From: Butyrivibrio sp. FCS014
Lineage (GTDB): Bacteria; Bacillota; Clostridia; Lachnospirales; Lachnospiraceae
Assembly (NCBI RefSeq): GCF_000526935.1
Contig: NZ_JAHA01000019.1
Coordinates: 1,178,001 to 1,242,000, forward strand
Length of the DNA stretch: 64,000 nucleotides
Direction: 5' to 3'
Part shown: positions 42,234-51,115 of the stretch, piece after piece
How the letters are laid out: each line of letters opens with the position of its first letter
How positions within the stretch are numbered: the stretch's first letter is position 1
Notes under the pieces: generated by a model
What the model saw: only the letters and a program-made list of their open reading frames with translations
Databases searched by the model: none
What the model was told of the DNA's origin: nothing
Translations under genes and position numbers: made by a program

Positions 42234-43370
42234 TTATGTAAATTTGTAGTACTCCTTTACTCTTCTGACAACCTCGTCCAGGTCGTCGTTGGTGAGCTTG
42301 TAATACATGGGAAGGCGAAGGAGTCTCTCGCTCTCCTTTGTGGTAAATCTGTCCTCTCCGTGGAACTCACTGTACTGAAGGCCTGCCTTTGAAGAATGAA
42401 GCGGCACATAGTGAGAAGCGGGAAGGATGTCATTGGAAAGAAGGTACTCGATAAGGCCCTTTCTCTCCTCGAAGTCCTTGCACTTTATGTAGAACATGTG
42501 GGCGTTGTGGACGCATTCCTTAGGAACGTAGGGAAGCTCGATAAGTCCTGCCTCCGCAAGGGGCCTAAGCGCCTCGTAGTATCTGTTGTAGTGGTCCATT
42601 CTGTCGTTGTTGATCTCCTCAGCCATGGTAAGCTGCGCGTACAGGTAAGCGGCGTTCATGTCGCTGGGAAGATATGAGGAACCGGGCATTATCCAGGAGT
42701 ACTTATCCACCTTGCCAAGCTTGTAAAGGGTTCTGTTGGTGCCCTTCTCCCTTATGATGATGGCGTCGTCCACGAAGGTCTCGTCCCGAAGGAGAAGCGC
42801 TCCGCCCTCTCCCATGCTGTAGTTCTTGGTCTCGTGGAAGCTGTAGTTTCCGAAATCTCCGATGGCGCCAAGGGCTTTGCCCTTGTAGGTACTCATTACG
42901 CCCTGAGCTGCGTCCTCAATAACAAGAAGGCTGTGCCTCTTTGCGATGTCCATGATGGTGTCCATCTCGCAGCCGACTCCCGCATAGTGTACAGGCACGA
43001 TTGCCCTTGTCCTGGGAGTTATGGCATCCTCGATGAGGTTTTCGTCAATGTTCATGGTGTCGGGCCTGATGTCCACAAACACCACCTTGGCGCCTCTGAG
43101 AACGAAGGCATTGGCTGTTGATACGAAGGTGTAGGAAGGCATTATCACCTCGTCCCCTTCCCTGATCCCTGCAAGGATCGCAGACATCTCAGTGGCGTGG
43201 GTACAGGATGTGGTCAAAAGAGTCTTCGCTACCCCGGTCTTCTTCTCGATCCATTCGTTGTCCAGGGCTGTGTATTTGCCGTCGCCGCAGATCTTCTGGG
43301 CCTCCACACACTCCTTTATGTAATCAAACTCTTTTCCCGTATAAGGGGGTACATTGAAATTAATACGCAT
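42234..43370 (-). CDS. wecE: WecE-like sugar aminotransferase
   Basis: A 378-residue DegT-family enzyme whose sequence follows E. coli WecE closely over its whole length, e.g. PSYTFVSTANAFVLRGAKV, VHYAGVGCEMDTIM and GEDRFTTKESERLLRLP. The PLP lysine is Lys182 in SFHETKNYS. WecE makes dTDP-4-amino-4,6-dideoxygalactose (dTDP-Fuc4N) from the 4-keto sugar. No dTDP-glucose pyrophosphorylase or 4,6-dehydratase is in the window, so the substrate must come from elsewhere or be a UDP-sugar. Product could be acetylated by the GNAT (39790) or formylated by the protein at 19812. Ribosome site AGGAGAA. Confidence 0.9.
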   Translation of the reverse strand: MRINFNVPPYTGKEFDYIKECVEAQKICGDGKYTALDNEWIEKKTGVAKTLLTTSCTHATEMSAILAGIREGDEVIMPSYTFVSTANAFVLRGAKVVFVDIRPDTMNIDENLIEDAITPRTRAIVPVHYAGVGCEMDTIMDIAKRHSLLVIEDAAQGVMSTYKGKALGAIGDFGNYSFHETKNYSMGEGGALLLRDETFVDDAIIIREKGTNRTLYKLGKVDKYSWIMPGSSYLPSDMNAAYLYAQLTMAEEINNDRMDHYNRYYEALRPLAEAGLIELPYVPKECVHNAHMFYIKCKDFEERKGLIEYLLSNDILPASHYVPLHSSKAGLQYSEFHGEDRFTTKESERLLRLPMYYKLTNDDLDEVVRRVKEYYKFT

Positions 43371-43405
43371 AGCTTTTCTCCTATCGGACAGACCCTTGAT
43401 ACCGG

Positions 43406-43882
43406 TCAGTCTTTTTTCTTAAATACAATGAGCTTACTTATAACATAGTTCAGGGCTATAACAACGAAGGTTGCGGCCAGCTTCACCGGCATCTTCGGGA
43501 ATCCCATGAGGGTGATGAAGATGTAGATGATAAGGTCCTCAACAACAAGGGTAAAGAGCCTTCCCGCTGTGAAGGAACCCGCCTGCTTAACAAAGTCCTT
43601 AGTGCTGTCTACCTTGCCGTCAAACACCCAGGTTCTGTTGGTAAAGAACTGGAAGGCAACGCAGATGATCCAGTCGATGGTGTTGTTCACAACTTCGTTG
43701 AGGTGCATTACCGTGTCCATGAACCAGAACAGGAAGATGCTAAGGAAGAATGCCAGGCCTCCGAAGAAAAGGTACAGCAGGCCTTCCTTGTGTTTCTTGT
43801 AAAAGGGTTCAAAGATATTTAAAACCGGCAGGGACATGATCCTGTCGAAAATATCCTTCTTCTGTGTTTCGTTTGTTTCCAT
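43406..43882 (-). CDS. GtrA-like membrane protein
   Basis: A 158-residue protein with four membrane helices (about 35-55, 68-85, 105-125, 133-150). It has the GtrA family layout, including FQFFTNRTWVFDG after the second helix and a basic C terminus KLIVFKKKD. GtrA-type proteins are thought to flip polyprenyl-phosphate sugars across the membrane. GtrB-like partners are at 38831 and 62077. Ribosome site AGGAG. Confidence 0.88.
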   Translation of the reverse strand: METNETQKKDIFDRIMSLPVLNIFEPFYKKHKEGLLYLFFGGLAFFLSIFLFWFMDTVMHLNEVVNNTIDWIICVAFQFFTNRTWVFDGKVDSTKDFVKQAGSFTAGRLFTLVVEDLIIYIFITLMGFPKMPVKLAATFVVIALNYVISKLIVFKKKD

Positions 43883-43895
43883 AATCTGTTAACTC

Positions 43896-45641
43896 CTATT
43901 CATTACAGGCAAAAATCATAAATCTATTATTCTCAAAGACCTTATTATAATCATGATTGGTTATATAGTCCAATAAAATATCATACTTGGCCTGAATGTT
44001 GGCGTAGTCGGCCATGTCGCTGCCTACGATGATGACGGGCTGCGCTTCGTCTGATACCGAGAGCTCCATCAGCTGATCATCGAACTTCTGCACCGAGTAG
44101 CTGTCAAGGTCCGGCCACACGGTGTTGATGGCCGGCTCCATGTCAAAGATATAGGAAAGTCCCGGAACTCCGCCAAAAAGGATGACCTTTTGGCCTTTGA
44201 GACCGTTATCTTCGAGGGCTTTTGCAAGTTCATTCAGAGAATCCGCGTTGTCTCTGGTGGTTGCCATCCGGGAAACCTTGGGTACATCAACGTGAGAATC
44301 CAAAGCTGATCCCATTACCCCGTCCCCGAAGGACCATTTTCCGTGAAAGATGGCGCCCTGGATAAGGATCACAACAATAACCATCGTTATCATTGCCTGC
44401 CAGGGGAAGTGATAGCTCTTTTCCCCCATTCTCTGCATGAGGCGCCTGAAGATCCAAAGGCTTATGGGCGCTGCCACGAAGAGGTTGTTGATGACAGGAT
44501 AGGTGTAGTTGTTGCTGCCAAGGGGCGTTATCAGGATTATCATCAGGGCTGCAAAGGCAAGGGTCTGCTCCTGTTTGCTGCCGTTAAGGACTCCGAGGCT
44601 TCCAATAACACACATTATTATTGAGAAGATGATAAACATCATGGCAGCGGGGAATACGCTGTCATAGTACCAGTAGTTTCTTGTAAATACGCCCTGGGCG
44701 AAGTAAAAGCGCACCAGGACAAGAAGTCCAAGGATGTAGAGGACTTTTTTGGCCAGAACATACTTATCCGGCAGGAGCAGGAACATGATGATGCCTGCGC
44801 CGATGCAGGGAAGCATGATCAGCATGTGGGAGCCGGCATGAAGGTACGCATCAACGATGGATGCAAGCATTCCGCCTGCGGTGTAGTCCGATGCCCCCTC
44901 GGTCATGCCAAAAAGGCCGCCGATCATGTTGAAATAGGCCATGGGGCTGTATATAAAGCTGATGGCTGCAAAAGGGATGAAAAGACCTATGAGGTACCCC
45001 CCGATGCAGATAAATGTCTTTTTTACGGTCTCTATGAATCTTCCGCGGGTTATCAGCTGGAAGAACCAAAGAATAAGGATCAGTGCGGCCTCGGTGATGT
45101 TGGGGAAGCGCACCATTACGTTAAGTCCAAGGCATACTCCCGCAAGCACCAGGAAAAGAGTCTGCTTCTCCCACTCAAACAGTCCGATGAGCAGAAGCAG
45201 CACTCCCAGGGTCATAAAAAGGTAGGTCAAAGTGTTGTACAGGATGACTCTCGGGCACCAGAACAGGCTCTCCGCCATGAAGATCCCGATAAAGTTCATC
45301 CATCCCGGCATCCATCTCTGAAGAAGGTAGTAGGCGGCAAGGGCTGCAGCGCAGATAAACAGCGTGCAGTAGATGCCGATCCCCGGCATGGTCCCGCCAA
45401 AGGGGAGTTTCATAAGGATGCTTCCAACCGCATTGGCCAGGTAGGTGGACAGCGCCCACATGGGATCAAGGCCTTTCAGATACTGGAAATTCGAAAGGCT
45501 GTAGGTGGTGTCCGCGATGTCCAGTCCCCTGTTTACGCCGATAAAGGGATACAGGAAAAGGATAACCGGAAATACATATGTCTCAAGGGGCTTTTGAAAC
45601 CTCTTGAATCTGTAAAAATAGCTTCTAAGGGTCGTCAGCAT
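43896..45641 (-). CDS. Multi-pass membrane protein, possible GT-C glycosyltransferase
   Basis: A 581-residue protein with about 11-12 helices. The first extracytoplasmic loop after helix 1 has GVNRGLDIADTTYSL with paired acidic residues, as in GT-C enzymes. The C-terminal ~130 residues are soluble (DNADSLNELAKALEDNGL...). It adjoins the GtrA-like gene and overlaps the acyltransferase gene by 7 bases. A role transferring a polyprenyl-phosphate-linked sugar is inferred from layout and context only. Confidence 0.6.
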   Translation of the reverse strand: MLTTLRSYFYRFKRFQKPLETYVFPVILFLYPFIGVNRGLDIADTTYSLSNFQYLKGLDPMWALSTYLANAVGSILMKLPFGGTMPGIGIYCTLFICAAALAAYYLLQRWMPGWMNFIGIFMAESLFWCPRVILYNTLTYLFMTLGVLLLLIGLFEWEKQTLFLVLAGVCLGLNVMVRFPNITEAALILILWFFQLITRGRFIETVKKTFICIGGYLIGLFIPFAAISFIYSPMAYFNMIGGLFGMTEGASDYTAGGMLASIVDAYLHAGSHMLIMLPCIGAGIIMFLLLPDKYVLAKKVLYILGLLVLVRFYFAQGVFTRNYWYYDSVFPAAMMFIIFSIIMCVIGSLGVLNGSKQEQTLAFAALMIILITPLGSNNYTYPVINNLFVAAPISLWIFRRLMQRMGEKSYHFPWQAMITMVIVVILIQGAIFHGKWSFGDGVMGSALDSHVDVPKVSRMATTRDNADSLNELAKALEDNGLKGQKVILFGGVPGLSYIFDMEPAINTVWPDLDSYSVQKFDDQLMELSVSDEAQPVIIVGSDMADYANIQAKYDILLDYITNHDYNKVFENNRFMIFACNE

Positions 45642-46771
45642 ATTTTCTCGTCCAGCTCTCTTATCTTCTTAAAAAGCCATGTATCGTGCATTACTCTTCC
45701 AATAAAATCAAAGATCATCTTCCTTATCCAGTCAACAAAGATGCCGGCCACAAACACAATAAGGATCGACCTTACGGCATGCCATGCAAACAGCGGAACG
45801 CTGTGGTAGGGAACGGAACCCAAAAGGTGCTCCATCCAGGTAACCCATCTGTCCCTGATCTCGATATGCATGTGGAGAAGATATACTCCGAAAGTGAGCG
45901 GTCCAACAAAGCGCACCACATCTGCAGCTTTTCCCTCTCTCATCCTGTAGAACCTGAAGAAGGAGAAAAGCCCCAAAGACCCGGTCAGGGTAAAGAAGAA
46001 GTTAAGGTTAAAAGGCACCTCGGAATAATGAGCCAGGCCGCCGTGGTTAAAGTTGATGTAATACAGGGAAATGCTCATGGTGGCGATGACCGCGCAGGAA
46101 ATAAGGAATACCATGGCACTCTTTCTTGCGGAATAGAACAGCACAACATTATATTTGCGGATATAGGCCGCAATGAGATACAGGCAGATGAACCAGCCGT
46201 AGTCATATCCGAAATGGTCTGTAGGGAAAAGAACCGGAACAATGCTCTTGATAAAGCAGAACCAGACAAGAAGTCCTATGATAACGGCCTTCATCCGGAT
46301 TCTTGGGAGCTTCTCCACAGCGGCATTCATAACCGGTGCCAGCACATACATGATGACGTAGGCTGTCACAAACCAGTAATGCTCGGAAGAGATGGGGAAA
46401 AGATACTCCACCAGCTTGTAGGTGGTGTTCCCCGCCTGAAGACTGTAGGTTCCCACCAGCATCATCACCAGTGAGATGACAAAGGTATAGAAGTAAACCT
46501 GGGCGATAAGCTGCAGAATCCTGCTAAGTTTTACCCTGCCCTTTGACAGGAAAAATCCCGAAAGAAGCACATAGACATTAAGCCCTGTTATGGCAAAGGA
46601 CTCCATGATATTGGCAAATACTGCCGTTCCCGTTGCGGGAATCCCAAGCTGCAGCAGCGCTCCCGTCTGGCTGTTGTAATGAAGGGTGATGATCATAAGC
46701 ATCGCCACTATCCTCAAAAGCTCAAAGCCGGGATTTCTTTTGCTTTTCTGAATTTCGTCAGCAGTTCCCAT
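45635..46771 (-). CDS. Acyltransferase-3 family (OafA-like) O-acyltransferase
   Basis: A 378-residue protein with about ten membrane helices. NPGFELLRIVAMLMIITLHY carries the Arg and His of the AT3 family (R-x10-H type). It transfers an acetyl or other acyl group, brought across the membrane, to a sugar hydroxyl of the glycan. An ATG at 46771 is chosen; a TTG further upstream lies inside the ribosome-site region. Given the acyl carrier protein cassette, non-acetyl groups are conceivable. Confidence 0.88.
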   Translation of the reverse strand: MGTADEIQKSKRNPGFELLRIVAMLMIITLHYNSQTGALLQLGIPATGTAVFANIMESFAITGLNVYVLLSGFFLSKGRVKLSRILQLIAQVYFYTFVISLVMMLVGTYSLQAGNTTYKLVEYLFPISSEHYWFVTAYVIMYVLAPVMNAAVEKLPRIRMKAVIIGLLVWFCFIKSIVPVLFPTDHFGYDYGWFICLYLIAAYIRKYNVVLFYSARKSAMVFLISCAVIATMSISLYYINFNHGGLAHYSEVPFNLNFFFTLTGSLGLFSFFRFYRMREGKAADVVRFVGPLTFGVYLLHMHIEIRDRWVTWMEHLLGSVPYHSVPLFAWHAVRSILIVFVAGIFVDWIRKMIFDFIGRVMHDTWLFKKIRELDEKIC

Positions 46772-46794
46772 AACTGTCGGTTCCCCCAAACCTG

Positions 46795-48552
46795 TTACTT
46801 TTCTTCTTTAAGTGTTGCCTTGCCCTCTCCGATGCTGTAGATCATGTCGCATTTTTCTATGGTCTGAAGCCTGTGGGCAATGATAACAAGCGTTTTTCTT
46901 CCGTGAAGTCTGTTTATTGAATCCATAATGGCTGCCTCGGTGTCATTATCAAGGGCCGATGTAGCCTCATCCAGCACCAGGACTTCCGGATCCTCAAAAA
47001 GAGCTCTCGCTATTCCGATCCTCTGACGCTGTCCGCCGGAGAGTCTTATTCCTCTCTCGCCGATCTGAGTGTCCAGGCCTTCCGGCAGCTCTTTTACGAA
47101 TTCATCAAGAGCAGCCTCCTTGAGGGCCTGCCATACTTTTGCGTCATCTATCTCATCCTCGGGAACGCCGAAAGCCACGTTCTTCCTGATGGTTGAATCC
47201 GTCATGAATATTGTCTGAGGGATGTAGCCTATGTTCTTAAGCCATCCCCTGTAGTTGGTGTTGACATCAACGCCGTCGGCCAGGATCCTTCCGTTCTCGG
47301 GCTGTAAAAGTCCCAGGAGAACGTCCACGATGGTGGTCTTACCTGCGCCTGAAGTTCCAACGATTCCCACGGACTTTCCAACGGGAATGTCCATGGTTGC
47401 TTTATCAAGGATAAGCTTGTCGGTGTTGGGATATTTGTAGGTGATATCCTCAAGCCTTATGGTCTTCGTAACGGGAAGCTTCTCCACTGCCTCTTTTACC
47501 CTATAATCATCACTGTTGTAGTTGATGGAGGTGTCGTGGATCTCATTCTGGAGATTGTCGCTTACGTTATCAAGGAAAGGCTCAAAATATGCGATGGAGG
47601 TCAGGTAGTTGTTGATCCTGTTGGCGCTGGGAAGGAGTCTTGCCGCTGCCGCTGCCAGCACGGTGAGCTGAGGAAGCAGGGAAGCAATACTGGTTCCGGT
47701 GGCCATTACCGCCAGCATATAGCCGATCATGCCTGCAATGGCGATAGTCTCGATAAGAAGCCTGGGTGTTGAATTGTAGAGGTTGTATTTCTGGACTGCG
47801 TTGACGTAGCCTGCGCCGCAGTCAGCATAGCCGTTGATGAAGTAGTTCTCTTTGTTCGCAACCTTGATCTCCTTGATACCGGTAACGGACTCGTAGATCC
47901 ACTTGTAAAGGCCGCTGTAGTAGTCCTGGTTGTCCTGTCCGGCCTTGACCATGACGGGCTTGATAAAGAACTTGATAACGAGCAGCACGATAACAAGAAG
48001 GGTTGCGATTGTTAAGGTCATTTTGGCGTCCTGGCTAAGAAGTATGATAACCAGGCATACAAACACGATCATCTCACTGATAAGCTGCAGGCAGCTAAGA
48101 ATCAGGGCGTAGAGGTTATTTACGTCCGAGGTGATGTTCCTCTGGATGACAGTTGTGTCAGCGTTTAAGTAGTACTCATAGGGGCGCTGCATGAAATTGA
48201 TCATCATGCGGCGGGAGGTGGCGAACTGGTTGGTGTAGACGAATCTGAGCTGTACCACGTTCATGAAGTACAGGAATACGTTCTTTATGACAAATACCAG
48301 GATCAGAGCCACCATGATAAGGGCCGCCAGCTGGGTGGTGCTGCCAAGATGGAACAGGTTGTAGATCCCTGAAAGCACCCTGCTCTCCTCAACCTGTTTG
48401 GGGTCAATGACAACCTGCATCACAGGGGCGATCATGGCGATACCGAAGGCTTCAAGTACGCCTCCTATGAGCATCAGGATGACTATGCCCACCATCTGTC
48501 TTTTTTGCCTCTTATCAAGAAGCACCTTGAGTTTACTGTAAATCTTTCGCAT
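46795..48552 (-). CDS. ABC transporter, fused permease and ATPase (PglK/MsbA type)
   Basis: A 585-residue half-transporter. Six membrane helices lie within about residues 20-310, and the ATPase has GTSGAGKTT (near 398), YIPQTIF, LSGGQRQRIGIARAL and VLVLDEATSALD, all intact. In glycan loci this type (PglK, WlaB) flips lipid-linked oligosaccharides. No Wzx/MATE flippase is visible in the window, so this is the best candidate exporter for the repeat unit. Ribosome site GGAAGGG. Confidence 0.9.
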   Translation of the reverse strand: MRKIYSKLKVLLDKRQKRQMVGIVILMLIGGVLEAFGIAMIAPVMQVVIDPKQVEESRVLSGIYNLFHLGSTTQLAALIMVALILVFVIKNVFLYFMNVVQLRFVYTNQFATSRRMMINFMQRPYEYYLNADTTVIQRNITSDVNNLYALILSCLQLISEMIVFVCLVIILLSQDAKMTLTIATLLVIVLLVIKFFIKPVMVKAGQDNQDYYSGLYKWIYESVTGIKEIKVANKENYFINGYADCGAGYVNAVQKYNLYNSTPRLLIETIAIAGMIGYMLAVMATGTSIASLLPQLTVLAAAAARLLPSANRINNYLTSIAYFEPFLDNVSDNLQNEIHDTSINYNSDDYRVKEAVEKLPVTKTIRLEDITYKYPNTDKLILDKATMDIPVGKSVGIVGTSGAGKTTIVDVLLGLLQPENGRILADGVDVNTNYRGWLKNIGYIPQTIFMTDSTIRKNVAFGVPEDEIDDAKVWQALKEAALDEFVKELPEGLDTQIGERGIRLSGGQRQRIGIARALFEDPEVLVLDEATSALDNDTEAAIMDSINRLHGRKTLVIIAHRLQTIEKCDMIYSIGEGKATLKEEK

Positions 48553-48594
48553 CTAAATATATCCCTTCCGAAGCCGATTCGTGAATTGCCGGCC

Positions 48595-49659
48595 TCAGCT
48601 TTTTTTACCTGATCGCAGGTCTCTGTAAAACCACAGAAGTCTGTAGTAAACGTAAAAGAAAAGGTGTGATCTCATCTGGAAGCCGATAAGCTTCTTCTCT
48701 TCGGGATGGATCTTCTCTATGTAGTATGGGTTGTTCTGAAAATCAGGAAAGGTCTCCTTCATCTCTTTTCCCAAAGCCTTTGTAAAGCTGTAGCAGCCGG
48801 GAACCCTGAATTTCTTGGGCATGGCCGAGAACAGGGTGTTCACGTAGAAAAGCACCGTGTACTGGAACTCGATCTCCGGCTTATATTCCTCAAAGTAGCC
48901 GTTTTCTCTGGCTTCAGACACTATCATACGGCCTGCAGCCATTCTGTCCTCCAGGTTTTTCCTGGAGATGCTGTGAACCGTCGAGGCATCGTGCTGATAG
49001 TAGTAATAGAGCGGCTCCTGAATGTATTCAAAGTGTTTGGAACGGGTCATCCAGGTGTTGCTGACCGCGTTGTCCTCATAGAAGATGTTCTCCGGGAAAA
49101 CGTCCAGTTTGTCTTTGGTTCCGGGGACATAGTCCTTAAGGATCAGCTCGCGTCTGTAAATCTTAACAACCAGGCTTCCGGTCTCGATAAGGAGCTTTGC
49201 ATATCTGTCGTGGTCCATGACGCCGGTCTGCTCGAAGTTGTTGTTGTGGACTATCTGACCGACCTTGAAGCTGTGCTCGTGGGTTAAGTTGTAGTCGCAG
49301 CCTACCATGTCGGCGCCGGTCTCCTCGGCTTTCCTGATGAGCTTCTCGTAGTAATCGGGAGTGATCCAGTCATCCGCATCGATGAAGCCCAGCCACTCGC
49401 CCTTCGCAATTGCAAGGCCTATGTTCTTGGCTCCGCCCTGGTGAAGGTTCTTTTCCGAATGGATGGCTATGAAGCGCCCGGGGTATCTGTCCTGGTAGCT
49501 TTTTAGGATCTCGTAGGAGTTGTCCGTTGAGCAGTCGTCCACTGCGATTATCTCGTAGCTTCCGTCTTCCAGGGTCTGGGAAACCAGGCTGTCGAGGCAA
49601 TATTCAAGTTTTCCGTCCGCTGCCATGTTGTAGACAGGCACAACTACACTAAGTTTCAT
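48595..49659 (-). CDS. GT2-family glycosyltransferase
   Basis: A 354-residue GT-A enzyme. LSVVVPVYN, AVDDCSTDNSYEIL and LGFIDADDWITPDYYEKL (the DxD site) mark the GT2 family. The C-terminal ~130 residues are a helical extension seen in capsule and teichoic-type GT2 proteins. The ATG at 49659 is preceded by AGGGATG; two earlier non-ATG codons are rejected. It is the first gene after the terminator at 49787-49825. Confidence 0.9.
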   Translation of the reverse strand: MKLSVVVPVYNMAADGKLEYCLDSLVSQTLEDGSYEIIAVDDCSTDNSYEILKSYQDRYPGRFIAIHSEKNLHQGGAKNIGLAIAKGEWLGFIDADDWITPDYYEKLIRKAEETGADMVGCDYNLTHEHSFKVGQIVHNNNFEQTGVMDHDRYAKLLIETGSLVVKIYRRELILKDYVPGTKDKLDVFPENIFYEDNAVSNTWMTRSKHFEYIQEPLYYYYQHDASTVHSISRKNLEDRMAAGRMIVSEARENGYFEEYKPEIEFQYTVLFYVNTLFSAMPKKFRVPGCYSFTKALGKEMKETFPDFQNNPYYIEKIHPEEKKLIGFQMRSHLFFYVYYRLLWFYRDLRSGKKS

Positions 49660-49682
49660 CAACACATCCCTGATTATCGTAA

Positions 49683-49786
49683 GGCCGCGTCGGTGGCGGT
49701 ACCTTTTATCGTATTATAGGGCCGCGCCAAAGGCGGCGCCTTTTATCGTATTATAGGGCCGCGCCAAAGGCGGCGCCCCGTATCGT
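49683..49786. repeat. 37-bp tandem repeats in an intergenic region
   Basis: Units begin at 49683, 49720 and 49757, the last truncated. The second and third share GGCCGCGCCAAAGGCGGCGCC. On the minus strand the first two unit boundaries contain CCTATAATACG, i.e. a perfect TATAAT box preceding the GT2 gene at 49659. Confidence 0.88.
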
Positions 49787-49825
49787 AAAAAGGAAGCATC
49801 GGCCGCTAAAAGACCTGGTGCTTCC
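49787..49825 (-). terminator. Terminator after the PseB-like gene
   Basis: Minus strand: GGAAGCA (49819-49825 complement) with TGCTTCC (49792-49798 complement), a 20-base loop with partial inner pairing, then TTTTT. It makes the PseB-like gene a single-gene unit. Confidence 0.75.
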
Positions 49826-49861
49826 GATTTGTTTGCAGCTTATGTTTTTGAATGGGGCAGC

Positions 49862-50872
49862 TTAGTGATCAACTGCCTCTGAAAGTCTGTTTCTTATCTC
49901 CTCTACGCTCATCCATTCTGTGTTGTTGCCTGAGCTGTAGTAGAATCCGTCGGGGACTTTCTTGCCCGCAGGATCGGGAGTCTGCCACTCGTTGAAGGTA
50001 ACCTGAGGATAGATGACAAAGTGTTTGTCGAACTCGTAGGTGAAAGGAGCGTCCTCAGTGGTAACCATGCACTCGTCAAGCTTCTCGCCGGGACGGATGC
50101 CAACTTCCACGGTTCCGATGCCGGGGCACATAGCCTCTGCCAGGTCCTTGATGTGGAATGAAGGGATCTTGCTGATGAAGGTCTCACCGCCCTTGGCCTC
50201 TGCCAGAGCCTTAAGAACCAGCTCAACGCCCTGAGGAAGGCTGATCCAGAATCTTGTCATTCTGTAATCTGTTATGGGAAGCTCTTTCTCACCCTTCTCG
50301 ATAAGGCTCTTGAAGAAAGGAATGATGGATCCGCGGCTTCCTGCCACGTTGCCATAGCGCACGATGGAGAAGTTGATGTCCTTGGCGCCTGCGTAAGCAT
50401 TGGCTGCGATAAAGAGCTTGTCTGAAACCATCTTGGTTGCACCGTAGAGGTTCACGGGATTAACGGCCTTGTCAGTGGAAAGAGCCACAACCCTTGAAAC
50501 ACCGGTGTTGAGAGCCGCATTGATAACGTTCTGGGCTCCGTTTATATTGGTCTTGATGGCCTCATCGGGGTTGTATTCACAGGCGGGAACCTGCTTAAGA
50601 GCTGCCGCATGGATGATATAGTCCACGTTCTCGCAGGCTCTCTCAAGTCTTGCGCCGTCTCTCACATCGCCGATGAAGAAACGCATCTTCTCTGCATTTT
50701 CTCTATAAATCTTCTCGTTGGACATGGTGAACTGCTTGTACTCGTCCCTTGAATAGATGATGATCTTCTTAGGGTTGTAGTGCTGGAGCAGATACTCGGT
50801 AAAGCAGTGTCCAAAGGACCCGGTTCCACCGGTAACGAGGATCGTCTTGTTATCAAGTATTGATCTTTCCAT
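49862..50872 (-). CDS. pseB: UDP-GlcNAc 4,6-dehydratase (inverting), PseB-like
   Basis: A 336-residue soluble SDR. TGGTGSFG (14-21) binds NADP; HAAALKQVPACEYNP and STDKAVNPVNLYGATKM follow, and the catalytic Tyr is kept (YGATK), unlike the Met variant at 32542. PseB removes water from UDP-GlcNAc with inversion at C5, feeding pseudaminic-acid-type or other L-sugar routes. PseC, PseG and PseI are not in the window, so it may instead feed the WecE-like aminotransferase or an L-FucNAc/L-QuiNAc-like path. It has its own consensus promoter and terminator. Ribosome site AGAGGG. Confidence 0.9.
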   Translation of the reverse strand: MERSILDNKTILVTGGTGSFGHCFTEYLLQHYNPKKIIIYSRDEYKQFTMSNEKIYRENAEKMRFFIGDVRDGARLERACENVDYIIHAAALKQVPACEYNPDEAIKTNINGAQNVINAALNTGVSRVVALSTDKAVNPVNLYGATKMVSDKLFIAANAYAGAKDINFSIVRYGNVAGSRGSIIPFFKSLIEKGEKELPITDYRMTRFWISLPQGVELVLKALAEAKGGETFISKIPSFHIKDLAEAMCPGIGTVEVGIRPGEKLDECMVTTEDAPFTYEFDKHFVIYPQVTFNEWQTPDPAGKKVPDGFYYSSGNNTEWMSVEEIRNRLSEAVDH

Positions 50873-50912
50873 TTATAAATCCCTCTTATTTTAATGATAG
50901 TTTAACTAATTG

Positions 50913-50941
50913 ATTATAACGTAGGATGCCGGCAGTGTCAA
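50913..50941 (-). promoter_or_regulatory. Consensus promoter of the PseB-like gene
   Basis: On the minus strand: TTGACA (50936-50941), exactly 17 bases, TATAAT (50913-50918). A perfect match to the sigma-A consensus, about 41 bases before the start codon. The -35 abuts a REP-like repeat cluster. Confidence 0.92.
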
Positions 50942-50946
50942 AAATA

Positions 50947-51024
50947 GCCACCGGGGACGGTTCTTTTTGGCACTCTTGGCTGGGGCCACCGGGGACGGTT
51001 CTCCTTGGCCACCGGGGACGGGGT
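50947..51024. repeat. Three REP-like GCCACCGGGGACGG repeats
   Basis: GCCACCGGGGACGG occurs at 50947, 50985 and 51008, the first two followed by TTCT and separated by 24 bases. The complement (AGAACCGTCCCC) is a widespread REP-type sequence linked to RAYT transposases in many bacteria, though no RAYT gene is here. Confidence 0.8.
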
Positions 51025-51115
51025 CATGGGACAATTTTTTGTATCGGTGTGTTGGTAGCGGTGGAGTCGGATGCGGGAGGCTTTGGGGGCCTTTTGGGGG
51101 ACTTGACGGCTGGAA
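51025..51115. other. Spacer between two repeat families; no gene
   Basis: About 90 bases with G-rich plus-strand tracts (GGGGGCC, TTGGGGGAC) and a T-run at 51034-51040. I see no gene or further structure. Confidence 0.5.

Noticed and set aside
44826..45809. 327-codon plus-strand open frame
   Set aside because: Antisense to the multi-pass membrane protein; highly charged as the mirror of hydrophobic codons.
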